This document shows positions 18,227-31,000 of a stretch of DNA of 64,000 nucleotides, piece by piece. The DNA comes from Haliclystus octoradiatus. Its lineage: Eukaryota > Cnidaria > Staurozoa > Stauromedusae > Haliclystidae. Under the pieces are notes generated by a model. It had not been told where the DNA came from, did no database searches, and saw only the letters and a list, made by a program, of their open reading frames with translations. Each line of letters opens with the position of its first letter. The stretch's first letter is position 1. The stretch is taken from positions 18,197,563 through 18,261,562 of the forward strand of contig OU744447.1 in NCBI GenBank assembly GCA_916610825.1. Reading direction: 5' to 3'. The position numbers and the translations under genes were made by a program.

Positions 18227-18298
18227 AGGTTCTACCGAGATTTGAACTCGGATCGCTGGATTCAAAGTCCAGAGTGCTAACCATTACACCATAGAACC
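18227..18298 (-). tRNA. tRNA-Gln (anticodon TTG)
   Basis: A 72-nt tRNA with fully paired acceptor arm (GGTTCTA with TAGAACC, discriminator T), D arm GGTGTAATGGTTAGCAC, anticodon stem CTGGA/TCCAG around loop CTTTGAA giving anticodon TTG for CAA codons, and T arm CCGAGTTCAAATCTCGG. It is nearly identical to animal nuclear tRNA-Gln(UUG). There is no intron, and CCA is not encoded. Intact pairing and a following T run suggest a functional gene rather than a SINE head. Confidence 0.97.
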
Positions 18299-21200
18299 AC
18301 ATGGATTAAATTAAATTGTTTTTGTATCAGTATTGATACATTTCAATATAATGCGATGTGGTATACATCATGAGTATATGATGCGTATTATGCGGTTTTT
18401 GTGATGAATTTTCAAAACAAAGGAGCAAAGAACTTCTTGCCGTAGATTTATCCACTCCGTATAAAAACGTGTATATTTACATCATTTCTGAAACAGCTAG
18501 TAGCCCCTGCATTACAAATGTTGAGCTGTAAAACAGGGGTTCAGACATAGCTGACAAAGAAACTTGTAAATAACACAATTCACGATACAAAACACTATGA
18601 AAAGATACTACTCTCCCATAGTCCCGTCGAAACATCTCCTTCGGTTACCAGTGAAGGATGACATGCAGCGGTTGAGGGGCATATATCTCTGATCTTTCGA
18701 TGTGACTTAAAACCCGGGGTAACTCCAATATGACGGCTATACGAGGACGTGCCACTACTTTTGGGTCCATATTCCAGCTGAGAAAAACTTTTTGCATCAT
18801 TTTTGTGTATTAACTTAAAATCAATCAACCTGCTGGAACTTTTTAGACCTGTGCCACATGCCCCTGTACTTCAGTCGACCTGCGGCTGCTGCGTATAGGA
18901 TGAGCGCAGGTACGCAGCGGAATAGTGGGCCTTGTGGAGCTAGGCTAGAACTTTTTGGGTTTTTGGGTAGCATTTTTGAATGGTTTGGGTAGCATCAACA
19001 GAATTTTTGGAATTTTTTGGGTATTTCACACCTTTTTCCAAAGTGGCACCCCGTCCCGTCCCTGAAGAGCTGGAGTTACCCCCTGGCTTAAAAAAGACAT
19101 CTGACGTTGGTGAGCAATAACAGAGGCAGAAGGGGAAAGTTTCCTTAGTTAAGCAGTAGACAGTAAATTGGGCCAATGTATTCTTAAAGCATGCCAAAGT
19201 ATGGCGTCGTAAGCTGATTCAAGTCGGGTCAATAGTGTGGTTCCACGTTTCAGATGCATATAATAGAACATATTCTATCGTGTGTCAGAATGGTCTGAAC
19301 GGTCGTATCTTGACGTCAGTGTTGACATCGGACGCCCAGAATTTATTTAGACTTCTAATGGCTGCCCAAGGCTGGCCTCTACGTTGGGTTAAATCATCTG
19401 AAGAAGATGGAAGTACAGAGCCTGAGTGCTTGAACGAATCTAGACGTTTTATGTCATCATTTGATGTAACAAGGTGTGCCTGCCTGTTTCATGCCTAAAG
19501 CAATAAATTCATCTTTAGTCGTGTTAATTGTCAAGCCTACGTTAACAGCCCTCTATATACGATCGATCAGGATCGATCAATATACGAACGTCACAATGTA
19601 CATTGCAATTAATATTTTGTCCCAATAATAGCTACAGTGACTACGAGGTGAAACGAAAACGAGATTGCACATTGCTTTCTGAATTAATACTCTAAAGACG
19701 TCACGGAAAGATGTTCTAGTAACGTAGTTTATATTCTGCTGGATAAAAACACCAATATACACCCATTCTAATCGAGTAATACCTCAGATAAGAATTGAAT
19801 TTACAACAGTCATTAGCTAGGTGATGCCTTTCTGACAAAGTGAACAGTTATAAGTTGATTTACATTTATAAGTATACAGGATAAGCCGACTTATTTTGTT
19901 GACAAATAGTAAATTGCGGCAAATTGTTTTTCAAAGAGATATCTTTAATTAGTAAACGAAAAGATTAAATAGTGTCGAATTTACTTGGTATAGAATTGCG
20001 TTGTCATAGCCACAAAACGTCAATAGACCCAAAACATCAATAGACTGTTTAATTTTAACGACTGTAAGTAAATTGTGAAGGCTACTCTGACAGGTAACAC
20101 ATTTCCATACTCATTAATTAATAAGCAACAATCACCTTCTTCGTCTAGAAACGCATTCAGATGGACTGATTCAAGAATCCAATGAACCAATGATAGAAAT
20201 TTAGTATCCTCACACTTTTAGCAATTAAATTGACGTCGTAGAGTATTCCGTGTAGAGAGAGAGAGAGAGGAAAGGCAGAGACAATTCAGAAATGTTTATC
20301 ACGCCATGTACGAGACAGGAAGGGTAAGCAAACCCGAAGGAAATACTATATTCTATCAATCATGACTATTTTTGCTGACTATACATGCATTTGGAAAGCT
20401 AATCAATCTTTCCAATAATTTTATTTACGTTAATTTTGAGATACGTATAAATATACCAAGTTTAAACTATAGGAATAAAGATTCGCTTTCTGATATATAT
20501 ACTCCTATATATATTGGAGCGCAGAAGTGTACCTTCTCAGTTATACTGTATATGATATGTAACAATATTTTCAGTCAATTTCAGAAAGTGTGATTGGTCT
20601 GGTAACATATATTGGGCCGGATAAAACGTAGTCTGAAATCAAGATTTACTTTTTGAACATGCAGGACCATCCCTCATGGGGACTAAGAGATATATTTGAA
20701 ATATGTTCACCAACAGCTATAGTTCTATTTGAACATATATAAATAATATGAAATTTGATATTGGCAATTGGATAGTGCTCAATGCTAGTGAATAGCAGGC
20801 TGCAGAGCGTAAATAATGGTAGCTTTGAGAATTAGGTCAAAAAGTCTTAGTTTTTCTTGGCCTTCTCATTATTACAATATAGACGTAGTATTTTCTCAAA
20901 GTTTACAGGGACTTTTCTTCAAATCCAAACTAGGTAAGCGTCCCATTTGATGACACTATGAATAGTGTACGTTCAATCCTGGGTGGATTTTAAAACACTG
21001 AAACTACTGAAAGCCTACTGCTATACTGAATAGGATAAATTTTCAGTTCATCAACCAGTTTATAGGGACATTTCATATGATTTCAAGTACCGCATCAGTG
21101 CCCACTCCGTTTTCAATAGATTTTAGGAGTTTTTCAGTCGTTTAAAGTTCAAATTAGTGTGAGTGAATTCCAATAACTAATATTCATATTATTCATAACA

Positions 21201-21423
21201 ATTTGCAAACCAGAAGTTGCAAATCCAAATTCCATTTCAAATATCTGATTAAATATGAATTCTTCACGAACAATTTTTCCATATAATAATACTACTATTT
21301 GAAATAGCAAAATAATTGATCTCAAATTGCATTCCCCGAAACCGCTACCAAGAATATTCCGAACAAAGAACCCATATCTCCTCACAATTATGCATCTATG
21401 TAACAGTTATGCCCGTAATTTAG
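18299..21423. other. intergenic region with no supported gene
   Basis: Two modest open frames (18595-18828 minus and 19235-19498 plus) look protein-like but begin with no convincing ATG, have no recognised domain and no clear splice context. A short GA-rich run is at about 20257-20270. The first exon of the small secreted-protein gene ending at 21766 should lie here but was not identified. Confidence 0.4.
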
Positions 21424-21766
21424 GAGTTCGTCTTACAAAAGTGGAAACGCAGTCACATTTATCGTGTTGTTCTGTCTCTTTGTTATGGTAAGCAAAGCGA
21501 CCTGCAAGCCATTGAATATACCAAAGAAAAACAATGATTCCAATTGGAATGGAGGAGGACAAGAGGAAAATTTATCGAGCATGCAATGGGAAGAAGTTCA
21601 AATAGGAGGGACGGGAACTGCGGGACAGATTCACAATGGCGGAGAAGAGGAAGAGAAAGAGGAGAAGCCGCCACCGGAAATGGAAACATTGTGGGACATG
21701 ATAAACGAGAATGATGATTGCCATGGTAACCCCTGTGAGGAAGATCCTATCAAGAGAAAGAAGTGA
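21424..21766 (+). CDS. small acidic, probably secreted protein, last exon (partial)
   Basis: The frame is open from 21419 with an acceptor-like TTTAG just before 21424. It encodes a hydrophobic core VTFIVLFCLFVMVSKATC, typical of a signal peptide, then an Asn/Gly-rich and Glu-rich chain with PPP and a short Cys pair (CHGNPC) before a basic KRKK end at 21766. The only in-frame ATG near the start (21485) would remove most of the hydrophobic segment, so the true start is probably in an upstream exon not found here. AATAAA follows at 21908. No family is recognised. It converges tail-to-tail with the BFR1-like gene, whose stop is at 22004. Confidence 0.45.
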
Positions 21767-21907
21767 TAGATTAACTTGCAATTGAATTGTATTAGTGTCA
21801 TATCACGATTAAATTATTCATATTTACATCATCATCATCATTAATAATTATCAAGTATATATTTATATATAGTACATTGTAGGTGCTGTTCTACAACAAA
21901 CAACACA

Positions 21908-21913
21908 AATAAA
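21908..21913 (+). promoter_or_regulatory. poly(A) signal
   Basis: AATAAA lies 142 bases after the stop of the small acidic protein, in an A-rich stretch. It is on the plus strand, so it serves that gene and not the convergent BFR1-like gene. Confidence 0.55.
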
Positions 21914-22003
21914 ATAATAAAAAAAGTTTTTAAAAATATGTTTTCATTAATATGACAAAATTACTACAAAGTATTTGAATACTATGCTCATCCAAATAGT
22001 CAA

Positions 22004-25000
22004 TTAACAGTCTGATTGAACAGCAATTTGAGAACGAGGAGATTCAGGAAATCCCTGAAAAGAGTCTAACGAACGACATCGTCTCGCATTGTACAGTGAT
22101 CCTTTGCAATTGGCAGTGATATCATTACTATTACCAGTGTCATTGAAAACATCCGTTGATGATTCTAGCCACGTGGCACTTGAATCACAAACGTCTTCAT
22201 TGCCTGACATTCCATGAACACAGCAGTCTTTATCAATTACATCTTCTTCCAAAGATTGTGCACGCAAACTACTATTGGCCATATTGTAGGTAAATAGCTC
22301 TCCTTCGATAATTCCATTGTCTATAGACTGGCTAGCATTGCATTCAGTTACGTCATTATCATCCTCAGTTCTATCCTTGTCATTCAACTTTTTCTCAGAA
22401 ATAACAAATCCAGAATTTGTCTTTGATTGTTCACTGCTTCTGTGCTCCCCCTTTTGTATCGCTAGATTTTTCTGTTCTATTTGTAAAAGTGCTTCAAATT
22501 GAATCTTTTTGTCGTTTAATTTATCTATGGTAGGTGTTACCATTGCGTAATTCAGAGGAGGATCGACATCGAGGGAAAGAAACTGTCCAAACACAGTCGC
22601 ATCATGAAGTAATTTCTTTGAATGGTGACTCTGTATGAATAAATCGACAAAAGACATAAATATTACTTCCAAGTCCATATGACCATTTGATACTACTGTA
22701 TATGCAAACATGCAATCAAGGGAAATGATCAATATATTAGGACCAAATGTTCTGTCGTTTCGCCTTGTTCAACTTAGAATACTTTCGTAGGCTAAAATTT
22801 GATTTAATTATGGTGCATAAAATGGTATAATACGCAGTAAATATATATAATAATAATAATAGTGGGATCGTTCACACCAGTTCCTGGTATAGTGCTCAAT
22901 CAATGAAATTAATCAGAGCATTTATAGAATGAGAGTCAAAAATGAAACATGCTAGAATTACGCTACCGGTATTTCAAATTTCACACAATAAGGTGATCAT
23001 CAGGCAATTTATTTTAACTAGAATATAATTTAAAATTTGTAGGCTTATGTAATTTAATTGATTTTCCCGAAAATATTCTAAGAAAGCGTAACTTCACTAA
23101 ACTGATGGAGAACCAATGCGATTCATTTCACATCCACCCACTGTAAAAAATTGTATATTTTATTCCTTCTTTTATCGTAGGTTATAGCTCAATTATGGAA
23201 CCAGTTACCTTAAAACGTTGAAACCTCGTCCTCCTTAGCAATCTTCAAGTTAAATTTAGTCAGCGCAAGTCTTAATAGCTATTGTAAGCACTCTCACTAG
23301 GCTGCATATCAGTGTAAAACTATATGACTTTATAATTTCTTTTGCTTGCCAGTATGAAAAAAGACTTTTGATAGTTTATTTTTCATACAAATAAATGAAA
23401 TGGAATGAATGAGTTTTGCAATGGAAATACCAACCATGCCTTGGATATTGTATGAGAGGTTCAAGAAAATTTATGATCATCCTATATCACTAGCACAATT
23501 GGACTATAAATGTGCCAAACTACGTAGCACGGAAAGGGTACTGCCTACGAGACTTGCTGCATCTTGGTTTTCTGTAGTTTAAGTAACAATCAGATCTTAC
23601 ATCGTTATGACTCTGTTGTCGTCTCCACTTTTTACTCTTTCTTCTTTGTCTTTTAGGCACAGCAAAACATAGTTCATTTGACTCTAGGTCAGAATCTTTT
23701 GTTAGAAGATATTCACCAACAGGACCTGCAAACAAGTACACCCAATGATGTCAGAATGATCACAGCAGCATACAGAACATTGTGTTAAAGTAGCTAACTG
23801 AGAACTGGTACGAACCTGATTGTCTAGATGAAACATCACGTAAAACTGGTTTAATTTCATTCTGAGGAATGTTTTCTTCAACAGTGTTGTTTATCTCAGG
23901 GGAAAGTCTCCTCAAGTAGGCCAGCAAGGCTGAACAGCAACAAATACTTGCCTCTAATGAATCTTTTACATCGGAAACCCTAGCAGCCAAAATAAATACA
24001 TTGAATTAGACAATTCAACGGAAATGTTTGGTGTGTGAATGTTTACAGCTAGTATTAGAACTTGCCTGCTTCTTCTACTTCGATGTCCTGAATGTTTTCT
24101 TTGTCTCGTTATTGGTTTTGTTTCTGCAAGGTGTGCTAGCCATGCTTGCTTTTCAAGATGGAATATACTGACAAGTTCACGTTTCTGCTGATAATGATCA
24201 TTTATACCTGTAAAAGCCATGTTATACACAATAATGAATGTATCAAATATAATCATGCTAGTGTGAATGTGCTTGGTTGAGTCCTACACAAAATTCTGTA
24301 ACTTCAAATAAGTCTATAAACATAAACCAAACACTTTTTCACAAAACTTTCATTAACTTTGGAGGAGCATATATTAATAATATTTCTAATTTTTGAAGTA
24401 ATTTCTAAAGGAACGTTTTACCGTTTAATGTCATCGCATTTTTTAAAGCTACGGTACTACCCCCATTTTTACTACTGCAATATACTGTTGGTATCATTAA
24501 GCAGCAGCTTACAGGAAAGACTCAACAAATGCTTTCATCTAGTTGTTCAGCTTGGCAAGGGTGAAAGTAAAACATTTTTAAATACGTTGCATTGACAATA
24601 CGCTCCTTGACACAAAAAAGTCTTTTATCCGCACTTAAATCATTTGTACATATCTATGTGAAATAATTATTTTATACAATAACGCTATTTGTTAGATTTT
24701 AATTGTTTTTCAATGCTCGGAATTCTATGAAACATGTCTTTCAGATAACTGGCTGTAAATATTGTGTAAAGTTTAAAATAAAATACATACATACATACAA
24801 CTGAATAACTCACATTTCCGTAACTGATCTTGTTCTGCAAAGTGAGCTCTATATTCTTTCCATTCGTAATCTTCTTTTTGCCGTAGTTCATCCAATCGAT
24901 GTTTAATTTGCTTTTCCTCAATCTTTAAGCATCCAATATCTTTATTGCAGCTCTAAAATGATCAGGACTAGAATATTAGTGATGTATTGGAGATTAAGAT

Positions 25001-28000
25001 GACCTATTCTATACCAGTTAGTAGGAATTATCAAAATCATACCAGATAGGTTAGTGATTAGATGATAATCAAACATAATCAATTAAATTTCACAAAGAAA
25101 CAACAAAAACAAAAGTACAGTATTGTGTTACTGTCCAACTCTGTTGTGTGTAATATTATCGACTGATTTAATGAATGCACAAATGAAATATTCCTTTTGA
25201 AATTATTTTCTTTAATTTTCACCAACTTTCAGCTTCAACTGTCGGAGCAGGAGATACAAATATCCTTCAGATATCAACACAGTCAAATTGACAAATGATC
25301 CGATGTGAAAAAATTCACTGAGTACATGATCTGTTCATGAATGTTAAATAGCTTTTTTCCCAAAAATTTCCATAAAAAGGCCAATTAAAATTTGTGAGAA
25401 GTTCATGAACTTTACGAACATTCATGAACGTTAAATATCCTTTATTCATGAGCTTTTTCATGAACTTTTCATGAACCATTATATCAATGAACAGTTTATA
25501 AAAAATAGGTCATTTAACGTTCTTGAAATGTCTTATAAGGGATAATTTACACTATGGATCTACAGTACTTTATGCATAAAATAACTCTTACATAAAAACA
25601 AACACTGCACATTCCTTTACAAAGTAATTACATTTAATAACAAAAGTGTTCTTCGAGTAGCAACATCATTGAATGGGTAATGGGTATGCCATAAATATCA
25701 TTGTAAAATATGTATATTAATTTCAAGATACCTCTCTATGTGCTCGATATGACTTCTGTTCCCGTTGCAGTTCTTCTAAATCGCTTTTCTTTGTATGATA
25801 CTCACTGCAAAGCAACACTTTAATTTTAATAATAATAATTTTTGGAAATAAAGATGCTTATGTTTGCATTTATGACATTTGCAAGCATATGGCATTGGGG
25901 ATCAGATCTTAAACAATCTTCCATGCCATGAATCCACAGCATTTTCCTACTCTAGGGAATGATAAGATTTCAATTTGAGCATTCTCAGTGAGACCCTGCT
26001 TGATTGAGTTAAAAGAAACTAAAGTCAAAATAGCAATAACAAAATTGCAAACATTCCATTGAAATAATGTTGGTTGACTATGTCAGGAGCAGATCCAGCC
26101 GAACATCTGAGGGGTGCAAGAATTCTGGGGTAGAGGGGCAAATCCCAGTCTATCTTGGGGGTGCGGGAGCATGCCCCCCAGAAATTTTTTGAAATTTAAA
26201 ACCTCTTAGGATGTCTGTAGCATCGTTTTTGCATATCCAAATCGGATTTTCAAGTAGCTAAAAAAGTATGGTCTATCTCCTAGTTATTCCAAATTTACAG
26301 CGACAAAAAATGCTGTAACCAAGAAAAACAAGGATATATTCAAGTTAAATATATCAGAATTTGCAAGAAAATAGTAAATATAAATTTAAACAATGTACCC
26401 TGGAGAGAGAAGAACATTTGTCTTGTTTAGTATTTTCGGAGTTTGGACAAGGATGCCTCGTGAATCATGATACCAAGATAAGTTTCCACCAAATTTGAGA
26501 TGACCTTATATGAGTTTATGATTTTGCTCTCTGATGATGCAAACTGCAACTCTAAGCTTCACAAACTTCTACATCGTTCAAATAAAATGACACCTTGAAC
26601 TCATGTGAAATAATCTCCCTTGGAGTATATGTTTTCAAACTGCTTCAGTTTCATCAGATGTTTATCTTGAGAAAGGTCGCGATTTAAAATGTGTTTAACT
26701 TCCTATTATGAATTTAATCCTTCACTAAGCGCCATTGTGATTAAGTTAACAAAAGGAGGCTAGATGACGATGACTGATTCCAGGGTTTAAAACAAAAAGA
26801 GAAAAGAGAAAAGTACAAGCAGGACAGTGAGCAAGACAAGCTTTGTTATACACGGGTGCCGAGGGGGGCGAAATATGTCAAGAATGTGAAATAGAGCATT
26901 ATCATTGGTTCATAGCTAAATTCTTTGAAGGCTACGTCATCTGAGGGGAGCAAAATCAAAGCAATCTATTGGATGCTTTACTTCCGCGGGTAGCGAAATC
27001 AGTGCCGTTGATTGGTAGAATTAAGTTGACTTCCTTCTAGTCCGATGTCCAATCATACGATTATTATAACAATCGTACTGCTACTTCCAATCCACTACAA
27101 AAAATATGACGTGCTCAAGATGAAATTTCCTTTACAAGTCGTTTTCTTAGTTATTGTTTTCGTAAAGAATAAAAGCAAAACAACAGCTGCGGCGGCATCA
27201 AACAATTTAAAATTCTGACGGGTGCGCCATTGTAGCCTATATAATTATGATGATACGTACGCAATATTTTTCTTGCATGAGTTGACGGCATCGATTTCAG
27301 CAACCAGTTGTATTTCTTCCCTCAAGCTCAGATTTCGCTGTGAAAGTTGCACCTGAAGCCGACTAAAATTGGAAAAATGATAACATTACTTAAAATTAGA
27401 CAGCACAACATTATTGTGATAGCCTGTAGCCTACTAGCAATGATTCTAAGATATGACGTCATAATCGCGCGTAATCCTGCAATTTCATTTGTTGGTACTT
27501 GGTTCACATGTTTGGAAATTCTAGGATAAACATTTTCAAAAATTCCAGTCAAAATTTGACAATAGAATTTTGTCAGAGGGTCAAAGCTGAAGCAGAATAG
27601 GAAACTATAATTTATTATTAATGAAATAATACAAAAAAATTTCTCTCTACTTAAGAAAGACTAATATTGTGAAATTTTCATTTAAAAATCCGAGGACATT
27701 TTAGTAAGTAGAAACATTGAATTAAAATTGAATTTTAAATCGTTTGCAAAATTCGAACGGCCTTCCCAATGTAAACAAAAACTTAATGCTGAAATATGTT
27801 TTATTTAAAAAAAGGGTTACCACACGCTTGCAAGTCTTTATATCCATATTTACTGCACTAGGAAAAGTTAAAAGATACCTAGAAAATGCTGAAAGCACTC
27901 GCCTACAATTAATAACATTCATATTTATATACAAACGTTGTATTGTGAGAGATGAGGTCCAAGACACCAGCAAATCTTTGAGATATTAGTGTTTTGATAA

Positions 28001-31000
28001 ATTATTAATTTGATGTATTTTATAATAAGTGTTAATTACCTGATCACGCCATCTGCTTTTTGTGTGCTTTTGTAGGGTAGCTTGGCTTGCAATTTTCTTA
28101 TATTTTCACTCTGGAAAAAACCCGGAAAAATCAATATGGTGATTGAGCACAAATAATTATTGAAACATATGTGAAAATAATGCATGAATGCTGAATTGCC
28201 TCGTGTCTCAAGTCTTAGATTGTCTGTTCGTGAACGATTTATGACCACTCTATGATTTTACTCTCAAGAAGAACACATCTTTAACGTTCATGAATATATA
28301 TTATCTTATGTAGTTTAGGAATTTCATGAACAGTTTAAAAGGTTCATGGATATAATTCATCAAGTTCATGAACTATTCACAAACAGTTGATGAGCAAACA
28401 GTTTTTGAAAAATCGGTTCATGGATTGGATTCATTAACACTTTTTGGGGGCAATTAACTGCATTTAGTTGGCTCCTATTAAGAAGATCCCTTAAAAGCTT
28501 TCAATTGTAGTTGTTTATTTCAGATATAGTATGGATCAAATCACTGCATTATGATTTCTGCTGTGAAATATTAAGAACTTTAATTTTTTACAGCTTTTAC
28601 GGTTTACCCCTGTAAAAAAGTTGCACGGAAAACATGTTTTAAACTACAATATTTTAATAGAGGTAAGCAAGATTCAAGCATTTGAGACATTTTTTTTATT
28701 TTTATTTATTCTTTTTTTATTTATCTTTTATTTTTTATTTTTTTTATTTTATTTTCAAAATTTTTCAAAATTTTCAAAATTTTTTTTTCTTTATTTTTAT
28801 TATTAATTTATTTTTTTCTCCCGCTGAGATCCTATGCGTTTATACTTTTGAAGCAGTGAAATACTGAAATTTATTGTATCGTAACGTGCCGCTTTTGGGT
28901 TTATCAACAAAACAAAACTGCTGAATGAACTAGGAACATAAACATTGAAGAAGGGAATTTTATAGATTAATGTTTAATTTATGATTTTGTTTCAAACTTA
29001 TTGTGTTTTGTGTTGTTAATTTTAATTTGAAGGCTATTAAGCGCTCTATCAATCAAAGCTTTTTTTCATACGAACACCATTTTGTTTTTGTTGCTAAATT
29101 GTTTAATTTTGGGGCTTCAAGCCAAAAGCCGTATCAACAATAACCAATCAGCAATCAGTGTCACATTCGATGATTTTATAACAGTAAATATAAGTATGAT
29201 CATTGCCATATATACATCTATATGCAGGGTCTGATAAAATAATTTTCCTTACAAGATTGGAAGTTTTGCAATTTTTTAGAGGTTTACATCAGGTACAAAC
29301 ATGATCATGATAAAAAACCTTTTCACTTATATTTCAAAGAATAGAAATGAAATTCTATTATCTTCCGATTTTGGAAACTTTAATAGAACTATTTATTTCC
29401 TTGACCACTTCCATTCTGAATTTCAGCCAACTTTTCCGGACTCTCAGACCCGGAATCCTTCTTTATCGGACCCTATATGCTCACTCGCCAGTCAAAAAGG
29501 ACATTGTACCAGTACTATATCTTTCTCACCTTGGATTGAATTTGTTTGTTAACAGCCAGCAGCGACGAATCTGCCTTTTGTTTTTCTTTTCGTGTTTCTT
29601 CTGTACTAGCTGACAACTCTGATAGGCGACTGAAAAGTGCTTCTCTTTCAGCAATGTAACCATTTCTCTCTGGTGGCTTACGAGACACAGATTTCTAAAA
29701 ATTTAAATAATAACATAATTAATTCAGAATATCAGATTTGAACAGGGCATGTCTGATTTACGGAAAACGGAAAGAAATTTACGAAAAAATATAAGACGAG
29801 GTTCATTGTATTCTGCTTTCCTGTAAACGAGTGTACCGCATGGGAATATATCGTCGTGAGCGGTGGATTTAGATGCAGTGAAAATAACATTTTGCAATTT
29901 TGCCTTAGATTGTGATTATTTTGTCATGGCATCTGATACTTTTTATTCGTGAAATTATCATCGATAGAAAAGAATACAACATTGTAAATGATTTTAACTA
30001 AATATGAATGACAATCTGAACCGTGTTAGCAAGTAGCTGACAATAGTTTGACAAACTAAACATTCGAGTTTACCTTCACAATCAGAGTTTTAACGAATGC
30101 TATCAATTCAATGTTTTATATATGGCGAAGAATTATTGAAGTCTTAACCTTGCCATTGCTTATCAAAATTGTCAAGAGATTAGTAATGAGAAGAATCGGA
30201 ACTAAAATTTAATCCTTGTTTGTAGTGAATTCAACCATAGAAATCGACAATAATGCAATAAATTACAAAGCAATGTGCCAATGTTAGGTAGGCGTAAGCC
30301 TATATGAAAGTAACTAATGAAGATGACAGTGACACAAATACAAATACAGTATATCAATTAATCAAACAGCTCCATCAATCGATGGTAATAACTATGTAAA
30401 AGACTGGAGGAGTAAATTAAACAGAATATCAATAATAGCGATAATATCCAAATGTCTTAAGCCGGTTTTCCACTGGACAAAAAATGTCGCCCGCAGAATG
30501 TCGATCGAAAAACATTAGTCATTTCCACACAAATGAGAATTCTTTCGACTTTTATAGCGCCATCCACCATAGCCCAATTAAACAAAATATGGCTGCCTTC
30601 AACGATAACAAACGTTTGTTGGCAATTTAAATACTAATAATGCAAGGCCGTGAGCAAATGTTTGTTTACAAATTGACTAAATATTACCAGGAATTGGACT
30701 ATACATATTTTGTTATAAGAAGATTACTTATGTTTATTGGGCTGTGCGGAACAGTGTGAAAGGAAAAGTTTCAAAGATAAATTCCACTTAAACTTGTTAT
30801 GAATATTTCTCAGCTGTTCAGAATCTGTTTGAGTATGTCTGCAATTCTGCAAATTATTAAATGTTCTTCCCAATGCTCAGACTCACATTGATCACAATAA
30901 AAGACTTTACAAAGTACTAAATCAAATGAAATAAATGTGAAAGTTTGAATATTTTGAAAAGGGCGTGTAAGAAATCAATGCAAAAACCACAACACAGTTA

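Noticed and set aside
25324-25535. Regularly repeated TTCATGAAC words resembling an array
   Set aside because: Spacing is irregular, the unit is palindromic and the context is a eukaryotic intron, so it is not a CRISPR array.
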